Assembly: GCA_016870095.1 (NCBI GenBank)
Contig: VGCI01000005.1
Coordinates: 84,816-148,815 of the forward strand
Direction of reading: 5' to 3'
DNA from: Alphaproteobacteria bacterium
Lineage (GTDB): Bacteria; Pseudomonadota; Alphaproteobacteria; Paracaedibacterales; VGCI01
Length of the DNA: 64,000 bases
Position 1 is the first letter of the stretch; every line of letters starts with the position of its first letter. Under the pieces are notes generated by a model. The model was not told the DNA's origin and did not search any database. It saw only the letters and a program-made list of their open reading frames with translations. The position numbers were made by a program, and so were the translations under genes. Positions 55,585 through 64,000 of the stretch are shown in pieces.

Positions 55585-56115
55585 ATGACCCAAGATTTTC
55601 CACCAACCAAATATCCTTACAAACCCAAGGTAGTGATAATGCTATTGGGTGTGCTTTTTTTTGGTTGTGCGGCCTGGTTGCTTGCTTATGAAGCTCAAAC
55701 GAATGATCAAGGGATAACTCTTGTTTTTATTCGACATATAATTGAATTGACACTCGGTGCCACCCAAGCAACCTATATGCTATGGATTTTAACTGTTTTG
55801 GGTGCTGTCTTAGCTCTATTTTGTCTATGTGGCTTGTATTTATCTCTGATCTCAAAGGCTGAACTTGTATTAACCATCAAATCTATCACTATACCTAACA
55901 CGGGCATATTTTCCTTTAAAAAGGGGCGAACAATCCTTTTTAAAGACATACATTCGTTAGAAATATTAATAATAAATAAAAATCGTTTTCTGAGAATTAT
56001 TGATTCAAACGGAAAAGTAGATATTGCTTCAAGTATGTTGCCGAAAAAGGGTATGCTAGATGAGATATATAATAAAATCTCTGATTGCAAATATAATTCA
56101 AGCAACGCCAAATGA
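55585..56115 (+). CDS. two-helix membrane protein with PH-like C-terminus (paralogue B)
   Basis: 176 residues, full-length homologue of the gene at 47857-48396 (same two helices, IIELTLGATQAT, RTILFKDIHSLE, SMLPKKGMLDEI). The ATG at 55585 is preferred to an upstream TTG because it lines up with the paralogue start (TKYPYK). Function unknown; the duplication with 7 kb separation suggests a lineage-specific family. Confidence 0.6.
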   Translation: MTQDFPPTKYPYKPKVVIMLLGVLFFGCAAWLLAYEAQTNDQGITLVFIRHIIELTLGATQATYMLWILTVLGAVLALFCLCGLYLSLISKAELVLTIKSITIPNTGIFSFKKGRTILFKDIHSLEILIINKNRFLRIIDSNGKVDIASSMLPKKGMLDEIYNKISDCKYNSSNAK

Positions 56116-56157
56116 TTGAGATGACAATTTTTAAAGCTATAAGAGTTTATCTAACAG

Positions 56158-57159
56158 TTAAGAGGATAACGTATACCAGGTTGAGCGCCCTACTCCTTGC
56201 CTGGTTAAACTTCCATTGTTGACCATTTGAGTTAGATAACTCTTTATGGTTGGTCTTTTTGCTTCTGTATGTTTCAAGATTTGGGCAACAGTTGCTCGCC
56301 CAGTTTTTTCAATTAAGTCAATAATTTGAGCAGATAGCGCCGGTGTGTTTTTCATGGACAAATGCTCTTTTTGAATTTCAGCTTTGAGATTATCGACCTG
56401 TTTACCTAATGACTTTAAAAAGATGAGAATTTCAGTGTCATCATTTTGGTTTTCGTTTAACGAGCTGGGGGTGTTATAGTACGCCTGTGCATAGTTTTCA
56501 CGGGTTGTTTCTAGTATTATTTCATGAGATGAATAAGGCCCATAACTATATCCAGACTTCAACATCAATAAAGCAGTCAATATCCTTGACAAGGCCTCGT
56601 TACCTTCTTCGAAGGGTCGGATCCGTAAAAAATGGAGGGTAAATTGAGCAATAATCAATAAAGGATGTGTAAATCTGTCTCCAAGAGCATTTTGAGTTGA
56701 TGCAACCAACGTGCCCATCTCTCGCGTAATGTCAAGAGGAATAAGAAGCTTACTGTCTGTAGGGGACGTTTTATAACGTCCTTTATGTATAGATTGTGGA
56801 CTGTAATGAAACATGACGGCGTGCAACTGCTTAATACGCGATTCTGTAAGAGATATTTCTTTATATTGTTCGTAAATGACATGTAATGCGTGAGCATACC
56901 CTGCAGCGACTTGTTCACATGGCTCTTGAAATTCTCGATAAGTAAGGCTACTCAATAGGCTTTCAACTGCTGAGTTTGGTAAATTTTCGCCATCCATCCG
57001 CAAAGATGCCCCTACACTTTCCACAGTTGCCAACCATTTTAAGGTCTTTAGACGATTTAAGGTCAGACTTGGGGAAGCATTCCAGCGTCCTTTAAATTCA
57101 TCAATTTCGCTAAGTATCATTAGAATTTCAGGAGTAATGTGGATGTCATGGGATATCAT
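56158..57159 (-). CDS. Fic-domain protein with lost catalytic motif
   Basis: 333 residues with Fic layout: N-terminal inhibitory-helix-like SLRMDGENLP, a central Fic fold, and a C-terminal winged helix (RATVAQILKHTEAKRPTIKSYL). The active loop reads IRPFEEGNEALSR (181-192) where the family has IHPFxDGNGRxxR. The catalytic His is Arg181 and the Gly-Arg of GNGR is Glu-Ala. AMP transfer is therefore unlikely. It may be a decayed Fic or a DNA-binding regulator built on a Fic scaffold. Confidence 0.75.
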   Translation of the reverse strand: MISHDIHITPEILMILSEIDEFKGRWNASPSLTLNRLKTLKWLATVESVGASLRMDGENLPNSAVESLLSSLTYREFQEPCEQVAAGYAHALHVIYEQYKEISLTESRIKQLHAVMFHYSPQSIHKGRYKTSPTDSKLLIPLDITREMGTLVASTQNALGDRFTHPLLIIAQFTLHFLRIRPFEEGNEALSRILTALLMLKSGYSYGPYSSHEIILETTRENYAQAYYNTPSSLNENQNDDTEILIFLKSLGKQVDNLKAEIQKEHLSMKNTPALSAQIIDLIEKTGRATVAQILKHTEAKRPTIKSYLTQMVNNGSLTRQGVGRSTWYTLSS

Positions 57160-57387
57160 TTAATTTTTCTCCTACTCAGCTAATATTTATAAATAACCAT
57201 AGGGAGACTATTTATATAAGCTATTCTATAATAACGTATAACTAACATATATATCCACAAATAACCATGTAAATTATTGGATTATATTATCTGTACCAAA
57301 TCACCAAATTCATCAGTTTATTCTTGACTAAATGAATAAAACGCAGGATTTATAGTTTATAAGTTCTTCATTTTTGAGAGAAGTCAT

Positions 57388-57957
57388 ATGCATAAAATAT
57401 TTCTAATCTTTTTCTGTTTATTTTTTAATTTTATGCCTTCTATTAAAGCGATGGAGTTAGATCAAAAAATGGGGGATGACTCGCTCCAAGGTGCGGTTAA
57501 TGTCGCAGCATCTACACAATTGCCAGATTCTCCTCTCGGCTCGCCGATCCTGTCACGCACGCCGCCACTAACTTACAAATTTAAAGGCCATGTTCTTGTG
57601 GTGGACGATGATAAGATGATGCGTACAGCCTTAAGCCGAATTCTTAACTCTTTAGGTTTTACGACGGATCTTGCTTCCGGTGGTCATGAAGCCGTAGCTG
57701 CTGTTAAAGAAAATCAAGATAAATATTCATTTATTTTTACCGATATTGAAATGGACCCTATGGATGGTTACACAGAAATCCGCACAATTCGACAGGAAAT
57801 TGGAAACGCTACTCTCATTATATTTGCTGTCACATCATGTAGTTCAGAAGATTTAAAAGAAAAATGCACAGGATGTGGCGCTAATGCTATTATTATGAAA
57901 CCCGTTACCGCAAGGACTGTCTGTAATGCTATTGATGAAATTATGAAGAAACAATAA
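57388..57957 (+). CDS. receiver (response-regulator) domain behind a signal peptide
   Basis: 189 residues. A strong Sec signal MHKIFLIFFCLFFNFMPSIKA and a 45-residue linker precede a complete CheY-like receiver. Acidic pair Asp73-Asp75 (VVDDDK), phospho-acceptor Asp119 (FTDIEMDPMDGY), switch Thr149/Ser150 (AVTS) and Lys171 (MKP) are all conserved. Receiver domains normally work in the cytoplasm with histidine kinases. An exported, catalytically intact one is highly unusual and suggests a secreted effector or a phosphorelay part outside the cell membrane. No kinase is nearby. Confidence 0.75.
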   Translation: MHKIFLIFFCLFFNFMPSIKAMELDQKMGDDSLQGAVNVAASTQLPDSPLGSPILSRTPPLTYKFKGHVLVVDDDKMMRTALSRILNSLGFTTDLASGGHEAVAAVKENQDKYSFIFTDIEMDPMDGYTEIRTIRQEIGNATLIIFAVTSCSSEDLKEKCTGCGANAIIMKPVTARTVCNAIDEIMKKQ

Positions 57958-58011
57958 TTTCAGCCAATTTCTATTGTGACTTATATTCTTCTGGAGTTGT
58001 GTCTGTTAATT

Positions 58012-58464
58012 TTATTGTTGTGCGTGGTGATGCATTGAATCCCCCAGATAGGTAGCAAAAATCCATTCATGACCATCAGGGTCTACAAGGGTACAAAATC
58101 GATCTCCCCAAAAACCGTCGCAGGGTTCCGTTACAGACTTAGCTCCTTGAGCTACGGCACGTTTGTAAAAAGTATCTACGTCCTCGCAATAAATATAAAG
58201 AGTTAAAGATGGTTGAATACCGAGTGAATTCGGCGTTTTACGTGAAGAGCCCCATGCCCCTTCCCGTGCAAACATAATGGCCACATCATCCCCAAATTTC
58301 ATTTCTGCATGCTGAATAATCCCATTATCATCTCGAGATGGCGGACTGCTTAATATAAACCCAAAAGCTGATTCGTAAAATTTGCGGGCAAGGCTTGCAT
58401 CCTTAACCGTTAAATAGGGAAATAATCCTGGAAATCCTTTCGGTTTATAAGATGGATTCGGCAT
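58012..58464 (-). CDS. VOC-superfamily glyoxalase-like protein
   Basis: 150 residues: two beta-alpha-beta-beta-beta repeats (GLFPYLTVKDASLARKFYESA and SLTLYIYCEDVDTFYKRAV) ending DRFCTLVDPDGHEWIFAT, typical of PhnB/YkcA-like VOC proteins. Cytoplasmic. Substrate unknown. Housekeeping-like base composition compared with the neighbouring secreted genes. Confidence 0.8.
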   Translation of the reverse strand: MPNPSYKPKGFPGLFPYLTVKDASLARKFYESAFGFILSSPPSRDDNGIIQHAEMKFGDDVAIMFAREGAWGSSRKTPNSLGIQPSLTLYIYCEDVDTFYKRAVAQGAKSVTEPCDGFWGDRFCTLVDPDGHEWIFATYLGDSMHHHAQQ

Positions 58465-58660
58465 ACCTTCATCCTTATCAAAAAATATTATTCTTAATTT
58501 TTACAGTTAATTTAACTTGGCTTTGCAATCAAGAGGTCAATCGGCCGCAATCAAAAAAAGCCACCTTTCCCTAAGATATTACAAAAATTTATGGATTGAT
58601 TAAATTTTAATTAAATATTAACCTTTTAGATAAGCGAACATTTAACAAAGGAATTAATCG

Positions 58661-60361
58661 GTGAATACGTTGATAAAGTCCATACTTCTGGGGACTGTGC
58701 TTACACTCACCGTTACGACAGGATATGCTTTTGATTATCAAATGGATGAAGAGCCTTCAGAAGAATCAGTTAAACCGAGTTTAAAAAAAGATTCGAAGAA
58801 AGTTGTTAAAAAACTGAAAAAGCTTAAACCGAAGTCCAAAGCTGTTAAGCGCGCGAAACATATAAAGAGAGAAGCCAAAAAGAGAGCAACACAAGTAGCC
58901 ACAATGCCCAAGGCCCAAGGTGTACAAGAACAAATTCGTTTGCTTAATGAAAAAATAGATCGTTTAGAAGCAGGTATTACTCCGACCGTAACGCCTGCAT
59001 CCGCCTTGCCGGATGAAAGAGGTGCTGACAAAGCAGGCTATATTTCTCTGCCCGGCACTAACACCGTTATTAAGTTTGGTGGCTATGTCAAGGTAGATGG
59101 AATTTATGATGTGAATCAATATACGGGTGACTCTTCCAATTTGCCAACATTAAGGCTTAAAGGGTTAGATGTTGATGGTTTACGCAGCAACGTTTTCAAA
59201 GCTCATGCGAAACAAACCCGCTTTTCTGTTGGTACAGAAACGAATACTAGCGAAGGTCAAGTCCTTGCTTATTTTGAAGGAGACTTCTTTGGAAGTTCTG
59301 CCGAAGGATCGACAGGTAGCTTCACTCGCGCGGATAATTCCAGTGCAAACGCCTACAATTTTCGGGTCCGCCATGCTTATGGAAGCTATTGTTTTAATGC
59401 AAAACACCGAATTGACGTTGGGCAAATGTGGTCCTTATTTTATGATCCCCGATCTGCCGGATCAACGATTGAATTTAATGGTCCCGAAACAACAGCTCAA
59501 ATACGACGCCCCCAACTCCGCTATAGCCATACCCATGATAATTGGAAATTTGCAGCATCTTTAGAAAGCGGAGCTACAGAATATCTTGATATTACACCTG
59601 CATTTGTGGGAAGTGGGCCTGGAGTCTTAACGGCAGGATCTGGCGGAACAAGCCCATCTTATAATTCCTCCCAGTACCGCCGGTCGCACAGTAGTTTTCT
59701 AGGGGGTATTTCCGGAGATGGTAATCAATCCCTCCCCGACTTAGTGGGACAAGTTTCTTACAAAAAAAAAAGCTCCTACCACTTTTTCCTCGGTGGGATG
59801 GTGCGTGAGTTAAAAGTTAAAAAAGTCGTAACTACGGGAGCGAATGACCCCATATTTGCTGGCAAGAAGTATGGATATGGCGTTGCTTTAGGGGGACGAT
59901 ATTTTATTCGCGATAAATCAAATGTATTTTCACAAACAAGCTTTGGAAAGGGTATTGGCGCTTACATTTTTGCTCTAGATGGCTATGCGGCCGCGATTGA
60001 TGCGAGTCAAGGATTGATGCAAACTCAATTTGGTTGTGGATTTCTGATTGGCGCAGAACACTATTGGAGCGATCAATGGCGCAGCAATATTATTTATAGC
60101 CAAGCTCGGGCAGATGTTGCAAAATTTATTCCCAGCGGAAGAAGCAACGTTATCGGATTAAACGCCAATACTCTTATGACTATTGCCACAACGGGTTATA
60201 GCATATCCAACCTTATGCGCCAATTTTATATCAATCTCCTATGGTCACCGATGAAAAAATTTGAAGTTGGAATTGAGTATGCTTACTTTCGCCGAGATAC
60301 CATTAACAACTATTCCGGTATCGGGAATCGCTTTCAATTTGGCGCCTATTATAAATTCTAA
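58661..60361 (+). CDS. DcaP-like outer-membrane porin with N-terminal coiled coil
   Basis: 566 residues. GTG start at 58661 with AAAGGA eight bases upstream and a signal peptide (about 23 residues, TGYAF). A Lys-rich stretch and short coiled coil (QIRLLNEKIDRLEAG) lead to the DcaP-type segment TNTVIKFGGYVKVDGIYDVN and then alternating beta strands. The C-terminus RFQFGAYYKF ends in an aromatic residue, the usual BAM recognition signal. DcaP proteins are trimeric channels for small organic molecules. Confidence 0.8.
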   Translation: MNTLIKSILLGTVLTLTVTTGYAFDYQMDEEPSEESVKPSLKKDSKKVVKKLKKLKPKSKAVKRAKHIKREAKKRATQVATMPKAQGVQEQIRLLNEKIDRLEAGITPTVTPASALPDERGADKAGYISLPGTNTVIKFGGYVKVDGIYDVNQYTGDSSNLPTLRLKGLDVDGLRSNVFKAHAKQTRFSVGTETNTSEGQVLAYFEGDFFGSSAEGSTGSFTRADNSSANAYNFRVRHAYGSYCFNAKHRIDVGQMWSLFYDPRSAGSTIEFNGPETTAQIRRPQLRYSHTHDNWKFAASLESGATEYLDITPAFVGSGPGVLTAGSGGTSPSYNSSQYRRSHSSFLGGISGDGNQSLPDLVGQVSYKKKSSYHFFLGGMVRELKVKKVVTTGANDPIFAGKKYGYGVALGGRYFIRDKSNVFSQTSFGKGIGAYIFALDGYAAAIDASQGLMQTQFGCGFLIGAEHYWSDQWRSNIIYSQARADVAKFIPSGRSNVIGLNANTLMTIATTGYSISNLMRQFYINLLWSPMKKFEVGIEYAYFRRDTINNYSGIGNRFQFGAYYKF

Positions 60362-60513
60362 ATTTAAATGTCGAGTTGAATTGTGAAAATTATAAATAAA
60401 TAATTAACCGCTATACACGCTAATTTTATTTTTTAAAATCTTTCAATCCCTTGAAGCCTGTTCATGAAAATCTATATTTAGAATATAGAATAATTTTCTT
60501 TTGGGGGCCCTTC

Positions 60514-61377
60514 ATGAAAAAAGGTTATGTATGCATTATTTTAATGATTGCCCATATTTCAATGGCCGAATCCATTGATCCTTCCCTCCAAAATTCTTAT
60601 TCAAGTTGGAATCAATCTTTGGATGTAGGCATTTCTCATGCTGGAAATGATAAAAATTATTCAGAGTTAGAGAGTGGGATTAGTACTAATAAGTATACTG
60701 ATAGCTATAAGATTGGCAACCAATATAGCTCTTCATACGTTCCGGGCACTTATGAAGCCGATAAAAATGTGGGGAGTGCCAATAAAAATTGGAGTGCTAA
60801 TATTATCATGGATAAAAGTGCCAATGAGGTAGGCAACCAATATAGCTCTTCATACGTTCCGGGCACTTATGAAGCCGATAAAAATTGGGGGAGTACCAAT
60901 AAAGATTGGGGGGCTAATATTATTACCATGGATAAAAGTGCCAATAAGGTTGGCAACCAATATAGTGACTCATTGAGTTTAGGATCTGGCAGTTACTTGG
61001 GAAGTGGTAATAAAAGTTGGACTGATACTGGAGGGGTAGAAGGGGGAATATCTTATTCAACACTCTCTAAATCAAACTTAACACGTGAACAAATGAAAAA
61101 CTTAAAAATGAACCCGCCAGCATCTTCTAAACAAATGTCTCAACCCGCTTCTAGTTCAAAAACGACACCCTCCCCTGCTCCTTATAATAATTATGCTCGC
61201 AAGGAAGAATCAAGAAAGCTAGCTGAGCAAAAGCGAAAAGCACCGAGACCCGCTTTACCGAGCCAACCAACAATGAGTCAATCTTCTCAACAAATGCAAA
61301 GTATGCGGCCAGGTGCGCAAATGTCCCGACAGGATCAAATTCTTGCGGAAAGAAGAAAACAACAAGTAACAAAATAA
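60514..61377 (+). CDS. secreted repeat-containing protein
   Basis: About 287 residues from ATG 60514 (GGGGG shortly upstream). Signal peptide MKKGYVCIILMIAHISMA. The middle has two near-identical 39-40 residue repeats beginning GNQYSSSYVPGTYEADKN and a third partial copy (GNQYSDS). The C-terminal part is Ser/Pro/Gln/Lys-rich and basic. No family recognised. The duplicate repeats suggest a surface or matrix-type protein. Confidence 0.55.
   Translation: MKKGYVCIILMIAHISMAESIDPSLQNSYSSWNQSLDVGISHAGNDKNYSELESGISTNKYTDSYKIGNQYSSSYVPGTYEADKNVGSANKNWSANIIMDKSANEVGNQYSSSYVPGTYEADKNWGSTNKDWGANIITMDKSANKVGNQYSDSLSLGSGSYLGSGNKSWTDTGGVEGGISYSTLSKSNLTREQMKNLKMNPPASSKQMSQPASSSKTTPSPAPYNNYARKEESRKLAEQKRKAPRPALPSQPTMSQSSQQMQSMRPGAQMSRQDQILAERRKQQVTK
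60715..60972 (+). repeat. tandem coding repeats of about 117-120 bases
   Basis: Units start GGCAACCAATATAG at 60715, 60832 and 60952. The first two are nearly identical over their length, the third is truncated. Recent in-frame duplication inside the secreted protein gene. Confidence 0.75.
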
Positions 61378-61593
61378 AATAATATTTTGGGTAATCATAA
61401 CTTTCAAATCCTAGGACTCGGAAATTTATTCTCAGTCATTAATTTGTCTGAAAGACCGTTATATTTATTTTCTAAATTTCAAATACAACTAGATCTACTC
61501 CTTCGAGGAAATTATTAAAGATTTACGCTTAACTTAAATTTAACCTCCTAAAAGCTACAATAAAATATAATGACAATTTATTAGAGTAGAATC

Positions 61594-64000
61594 ATGCAAA
61601 AAAAATACACAATTCTCATTAGCCTCCTTCTGCTGGAAACATCATTGGCAACGCCAGGTCAAATGAGTTCAACACCCGTTGCCTACACACAAAATAATCA
61701 ACAAGGACAAGTGTATGGCCCTCAAAATGTTGCACGAACCCCTGTAAACCCGCAGAACGCTACGCCCATGGCTCCCGTTCAAGTGGATAGTCAAGCGATG
61801 CAAGCGCGAGATGCCTATTTCAATAATCTAAATAAAAGAATGGAACTTGCCCGCACAAATCCCGCCAGTGCTCCCATGAGAAAGATGTATAATAGGCTTT
61901 CTCAAGATTCGGTCGCCTTTGGTCTGTTAAAACAACATCCCAATATTGATATGGGAGTTACGACATTTCAGCCTACGAATCCAAACGCGGTGAATGCTTC
62001 AAACATTAAACGAGGTGAAGATGCATTTTACAAGAAATTTGGCAATAAACCCTATACGTACGGGGAAATGCTCAACATTATTGACCAAGATATTTTTAAT
62101 ACAAATGACGATGTGAATGATGATGAATGGTATTTAATGGCCAACGCCTTAAAGACATCAAAGCAGCCCGATAATTCTGCAAATCCCCAACTAAAGGGGT
62201 ATTTACTTGCTGAATATATTCTTCTAGAACAAATTAAAAAATTAGAAAGCCGTGATTCTTTAGCGCCTGAAGAAAAATTATTTCTTTCTTCCCTCTATAA
62301 TGATTTAGCCCAACTCTATCAAACAATGCCGAAAGTTGCGGATATTCGTCTCGTTGATACGGGAACAGGCCTTTTGGCACTTGAGCCTTTGGATCGTGCA
62401 AATATGGGTAGTGCTGCTGTAGAAAAAGTTTATGCCGTTCCCACGGATAATTTAGCTAGCAATCAGTTAAATTTGCTTGAAAACTCTGTGTTGATGGCTC
62501 CCAATAATCCTGTCTATCAACAACAGGTTGAACAATTTAGAAATACGGAAATGGCCACCCCCACTATTGGTGGAAATGTTTGGGGCCGAGCTGCCGCCCC
62601 TATAGAAAGTTATGATGACCCCTATTATGACGGAAGTGCTAGCTATCCCAGTTCTTATGCCCCAACTGACCCAACGGGGGGTTTCTTTTCGGGCATTGGA
62701 AACGCATTAATGGGCGCCGGCGGCGGATTTCTTGCCAATTTAGGTAATAGATTCTTCGGCGATAATAGTTATGGTGGAGGATATCGCGGCGGTCGCGGAT
62801 ATCGAGATGGTGGTGGTTATCAAGGTGGTCGTGATTATAGAGATAATGGCGGTTACCAAAATGACAATCCGACGGATAATTCTGGCGGTGAAAATACAGA
62901 TGACACAGGCACTGGGACTACAGGAACAGGCACTGGGACTACAGGAACAGGCACTGGGACTACAGGAACAGGCACTGGGACTACAGGAACAGGCACTGGG
63001 ACTACAGGAACAGACACTGGGACTACAGGAACAGACACTGGGACTACAGGAACAGGCACCGGGACCACAGGAACAGGCACCACTGGCAATACTGATAATA
63101 CAGGCAACACAGGCGGTGGCAATACTGGCGGTGGCAACACAGGCGGTGGCAACACAGGCGGTGGCAATACTGGCGGTGGCAATACTGGCGGTGGCAACAC
63201 AGGCGGTGGCAATACTGGCGGTGGCAATACTGGTGGTAATGCTGGCGGCAATACTGGTGGTAATGCTGGCGGTAATACAGGCGGTAATACAGGCGGTGGC
63301 GGCAATACTGGCAGCCCTAGAATTGGTACAGCGGTAAGTTATGAAAAAGATAAAGATGGAAATGTAATTACGACGACTACATACTCAAATGGGGGTTTCA
63401 ATTATAAAGAGGTTACAGACAGCAATGGCAAAGGAACCGTAGTAAAAACTGATAAAAATGGTTCTGTAGTAAGCACAACCCCTATTAACACTAATAATGC
63501 TGGTGCAAGTGGTACTGTAAATAATGGTGTTGGAAGTTTGGCATCAATTGGAGGACCTACAACGCAAGGGGCTGGCACTACAGGAGCTGGCTCCGTCGAT
63601 AGGAATAACTTAACGGGAGGAGGATCCGTTAGAACAGTCGGTGAAAATACGATTACGAGCTATACAGATAGTGATACTGGCATTAGATATGTTAAAACGG
63701 TAGATAAAGATGGAAATGGTAATTTTGTTGCCTATGGTAGTGATGGCAAGGAAATTGGCAGTTCTGTAGTCAAAGATAATGTTGGTAGCTTACCTTCTAT
63801 TGATCCAACAAGGACACAACAAGCTATCAACGGAGCAGCACCCGGAGGAGCAGCGCCAGGAGGAGCAGCACCCGGAGGAGCAGCACCCGGAGGAGCAGCA
63901 CCCGGAGGAGCAGCGCCAGGAGGAGCAACACCAGGAGGAGCAACACCAGGAGGAGCAGCACCAAGAACGCTAACACCACCTAATCCATCAGCAAATCCAA
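61594..64000 (+). CDS. large secreted Gly-rich repeat protein (3' end beyond window)
   Basis: An open frame of 802 codons runs from ATG 61594 to the window edge with no stop. Signal peptide [20 protein letters not shown] roughly 370-residue alpha-helical domain ([20 protein letters not shown]) leads to a Gly/Arg/Tyr-rich stretch ([19 protein letters not shown]). Three repeat blocks follow: heptapeptide GTGTTGT, pentapeptide GGGNT and, near the edge, PGGAA. Between them lie beta-rich segments with [14 protein letters not shown] sequence. Function unknown; a surface or extracellular matrix protein is plausible. Confidence 0.7.
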   Translation, partial: MQKKYTILISLLLLETSLATPGQMSSTPVAYTQNNQQGQVYGPQNVARTPVNPQNATPMAPVQVDSQAMQARDAYFNNLNKRMELARTNPASAPMRKMYNRLSQDSVAFGLLKQHPNIDMGVTTFQPTNPNAVNASNIKRGEDAFYKKFGNKPYTYGEMLNIIDQDIFNTNDDVNDDEWYLMANALKTSKQPDNSANPQLKGYLLAEYILLEQIKKLESRDSLAPEEKLFLSSLYNDLAQLYQTMPKVADIRLVDTGTGLLALEPLDRANMGSAAVEKVYAVPTDNLASNQLNLLENSVLMAPNNPVYQQQVEQFRNTEMATPTIGGNVWGRAAAPIESYDDPYYDGSASYPSSYAPTDPTGGFFSGIGNALMGAGGGFLANLGNRFFGDNSYGGGYRGGRGYRDGGGYQGGRDYRDNGGYQNDNPTDNSGGENTDDTGTGTTGTGTGTTGTGTGTTGTGTGTTGTGTGTTGTDTGTTGTDTGTTGTGTGTTGTGTTGNTDNTGNTGGGNTGGGNTGGGNTGGGNTGGGNTGGGNTGGGNTGGGNTGGNAGGNTGGNAGGNTGGNTGGGGNTGSPRIGTAVSYEKDKDGNVITTTTYSNGGFNYKEVTDSNGKGTVVKTDKNGSVVSTTPINTNNAGASGTVNNGVGSLASIGGPTTQGAGTTGAGSVDRNNLTGGGSVRTVGENTITSYTDSDTGIRYVKTVDKDGNGNFVAYGSDGKEIGSSVVKDNVGSLPSIDPTRTQQAINGAAPGGAAPGGAAPGGAAPGGAAPGGAAPGGATPGGATPGGAAPRTLTPPNPSANP
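62917..63083 (+). repeat. 21-base tandem repeats (GTGTTGT heptapeptide)
   Basis: About eight in-frame copies of GGCACTGGGACTACAGGAAC plus A, two of them with a Gly-to-Asp change. They are coding repeats, prone to length change by slippage. Confidence 0.85.
63111..63300 (+). repeat. 15-base and 12-base Gly-Asn-Thr coding repeats
   Basis: Units GGCGGTGGCAAYAC encode GGGNT, about eight copies, then shorter GGNAGGNT copies. They are in frame with the host gene. Confidence 0.8.
63833..63964 (+). repeat. 15-base coding repeats (PGGAA)
   Basis: About eight copies of CCCGGAGGAGCAGCA with CCA/CCC and GCG/ACA variants, encoding [10 protein letters not shown], near the window edge. Confidence 0.85.

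Noticed and set aside
62771..63337. 188-codon frame rich in LGLQEQA repeats, and an opposite 150-codon Pro/Val-rich frame
   Set aside because: Both are alternate-frame readings of the 21-base and 15-base repeats inside the real Gly-rich protein that runs from 61594.
62917..63964. Regular repeats as a CRISPR array
   Set aside because: Repeats are contiguous without unique spacers and stay in frame as amino-acid repeats.
63779..63973. 64-codon frame with EEQHP repeats
   Set aside because: Out-of-frame reading of the PGGAA repeats of the same gene.

Overview
The window is about 64 kb of an AT-rich genome. It looks like an alphaproteobacterium, most likely an intracellular or host-associated Holosporales/Rickettsiales-type lineage. 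Supporting signs are a long NADP-isocitrate dehydrogenase with the C-terminal extra domain known from Rickettsia, an alphaproteobacterial ParE, apaG, an isovaleryl-CoA dehydrogenase, and many secreted proteins of unknown function with effector-like features. The placement is inference; no rRNA is present.

Positions 1-31000 are mostly housekeeping. They hold an APH(9)-like phosphotransferase, tRNA-Arg(CCT), a rhodanese, a secreted kinase-fold protein, a MAPEG protein and tRNA-His(GTG). Next come an L,D-transpeptidase, icd, alr-murI, apaG, and yfgM-bamB-der (the gammaproteobacterial order). They are followed by an amino-acid ABC importer in one operon with ispG, an FKBP isomerase, parE, rpmI-rplT, an acyl-CoA dehydrogenase and a lytic transglycosylase. 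The last part has an ArnB-like/ArnT-like pair (probable envelope sugar modification), a degenerate response regulator, a giant UPF0104/O-antigen-ligase fusion, and glnA.

Positions 31165-42560 carry the most striking locus. A BcsA-type glycosyltransferase with a C-terminal PilZ (c-di-GMP) domain is followed by a HlyD-like adaptor, a C39-peptidase ABC transporter and a second ABC transporter, which together match the NHLM-type dual-ABC export machinery. Directly downstream are five tiny genes encoding double-glycine-leader peptides whose cores are rich in Asn, Gln, Ile and Thr. Four of the five small-gene transcription units start with the same promoter box (exact 16-nt spacer). Two have the same 5'-UTR hairpin and a related 3' hairpin. 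The cluster closes with a convergent Hsp20 protein carrying 11-residue Asn/Gln repeats. I propose that this is a c-di-GMP-linked surface system exporting both a polysaccharide and small self-assembling (curlin-like) or bacteriocin-like peptides. This is inference from architecture.

Positions 42793-64000 are an accessory, secretome-rich region. It holds a periplasmic MsrB, several signal-peptide proteins of unknown function, a broken and an intact copy of an MFS symporter, and a large protein with a deaminase-like HxE...CxxC motif. It also has a coiled-coil protein, a glycine-zipper lipoprotein, a decayed TraB/GumN gene, a Fic protein lacking its catalytic His, a receiver domain behind a signal peptide, and a DcaP-like porin. 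Two repeat-rich secreted proteins end the region, the last running off the window.
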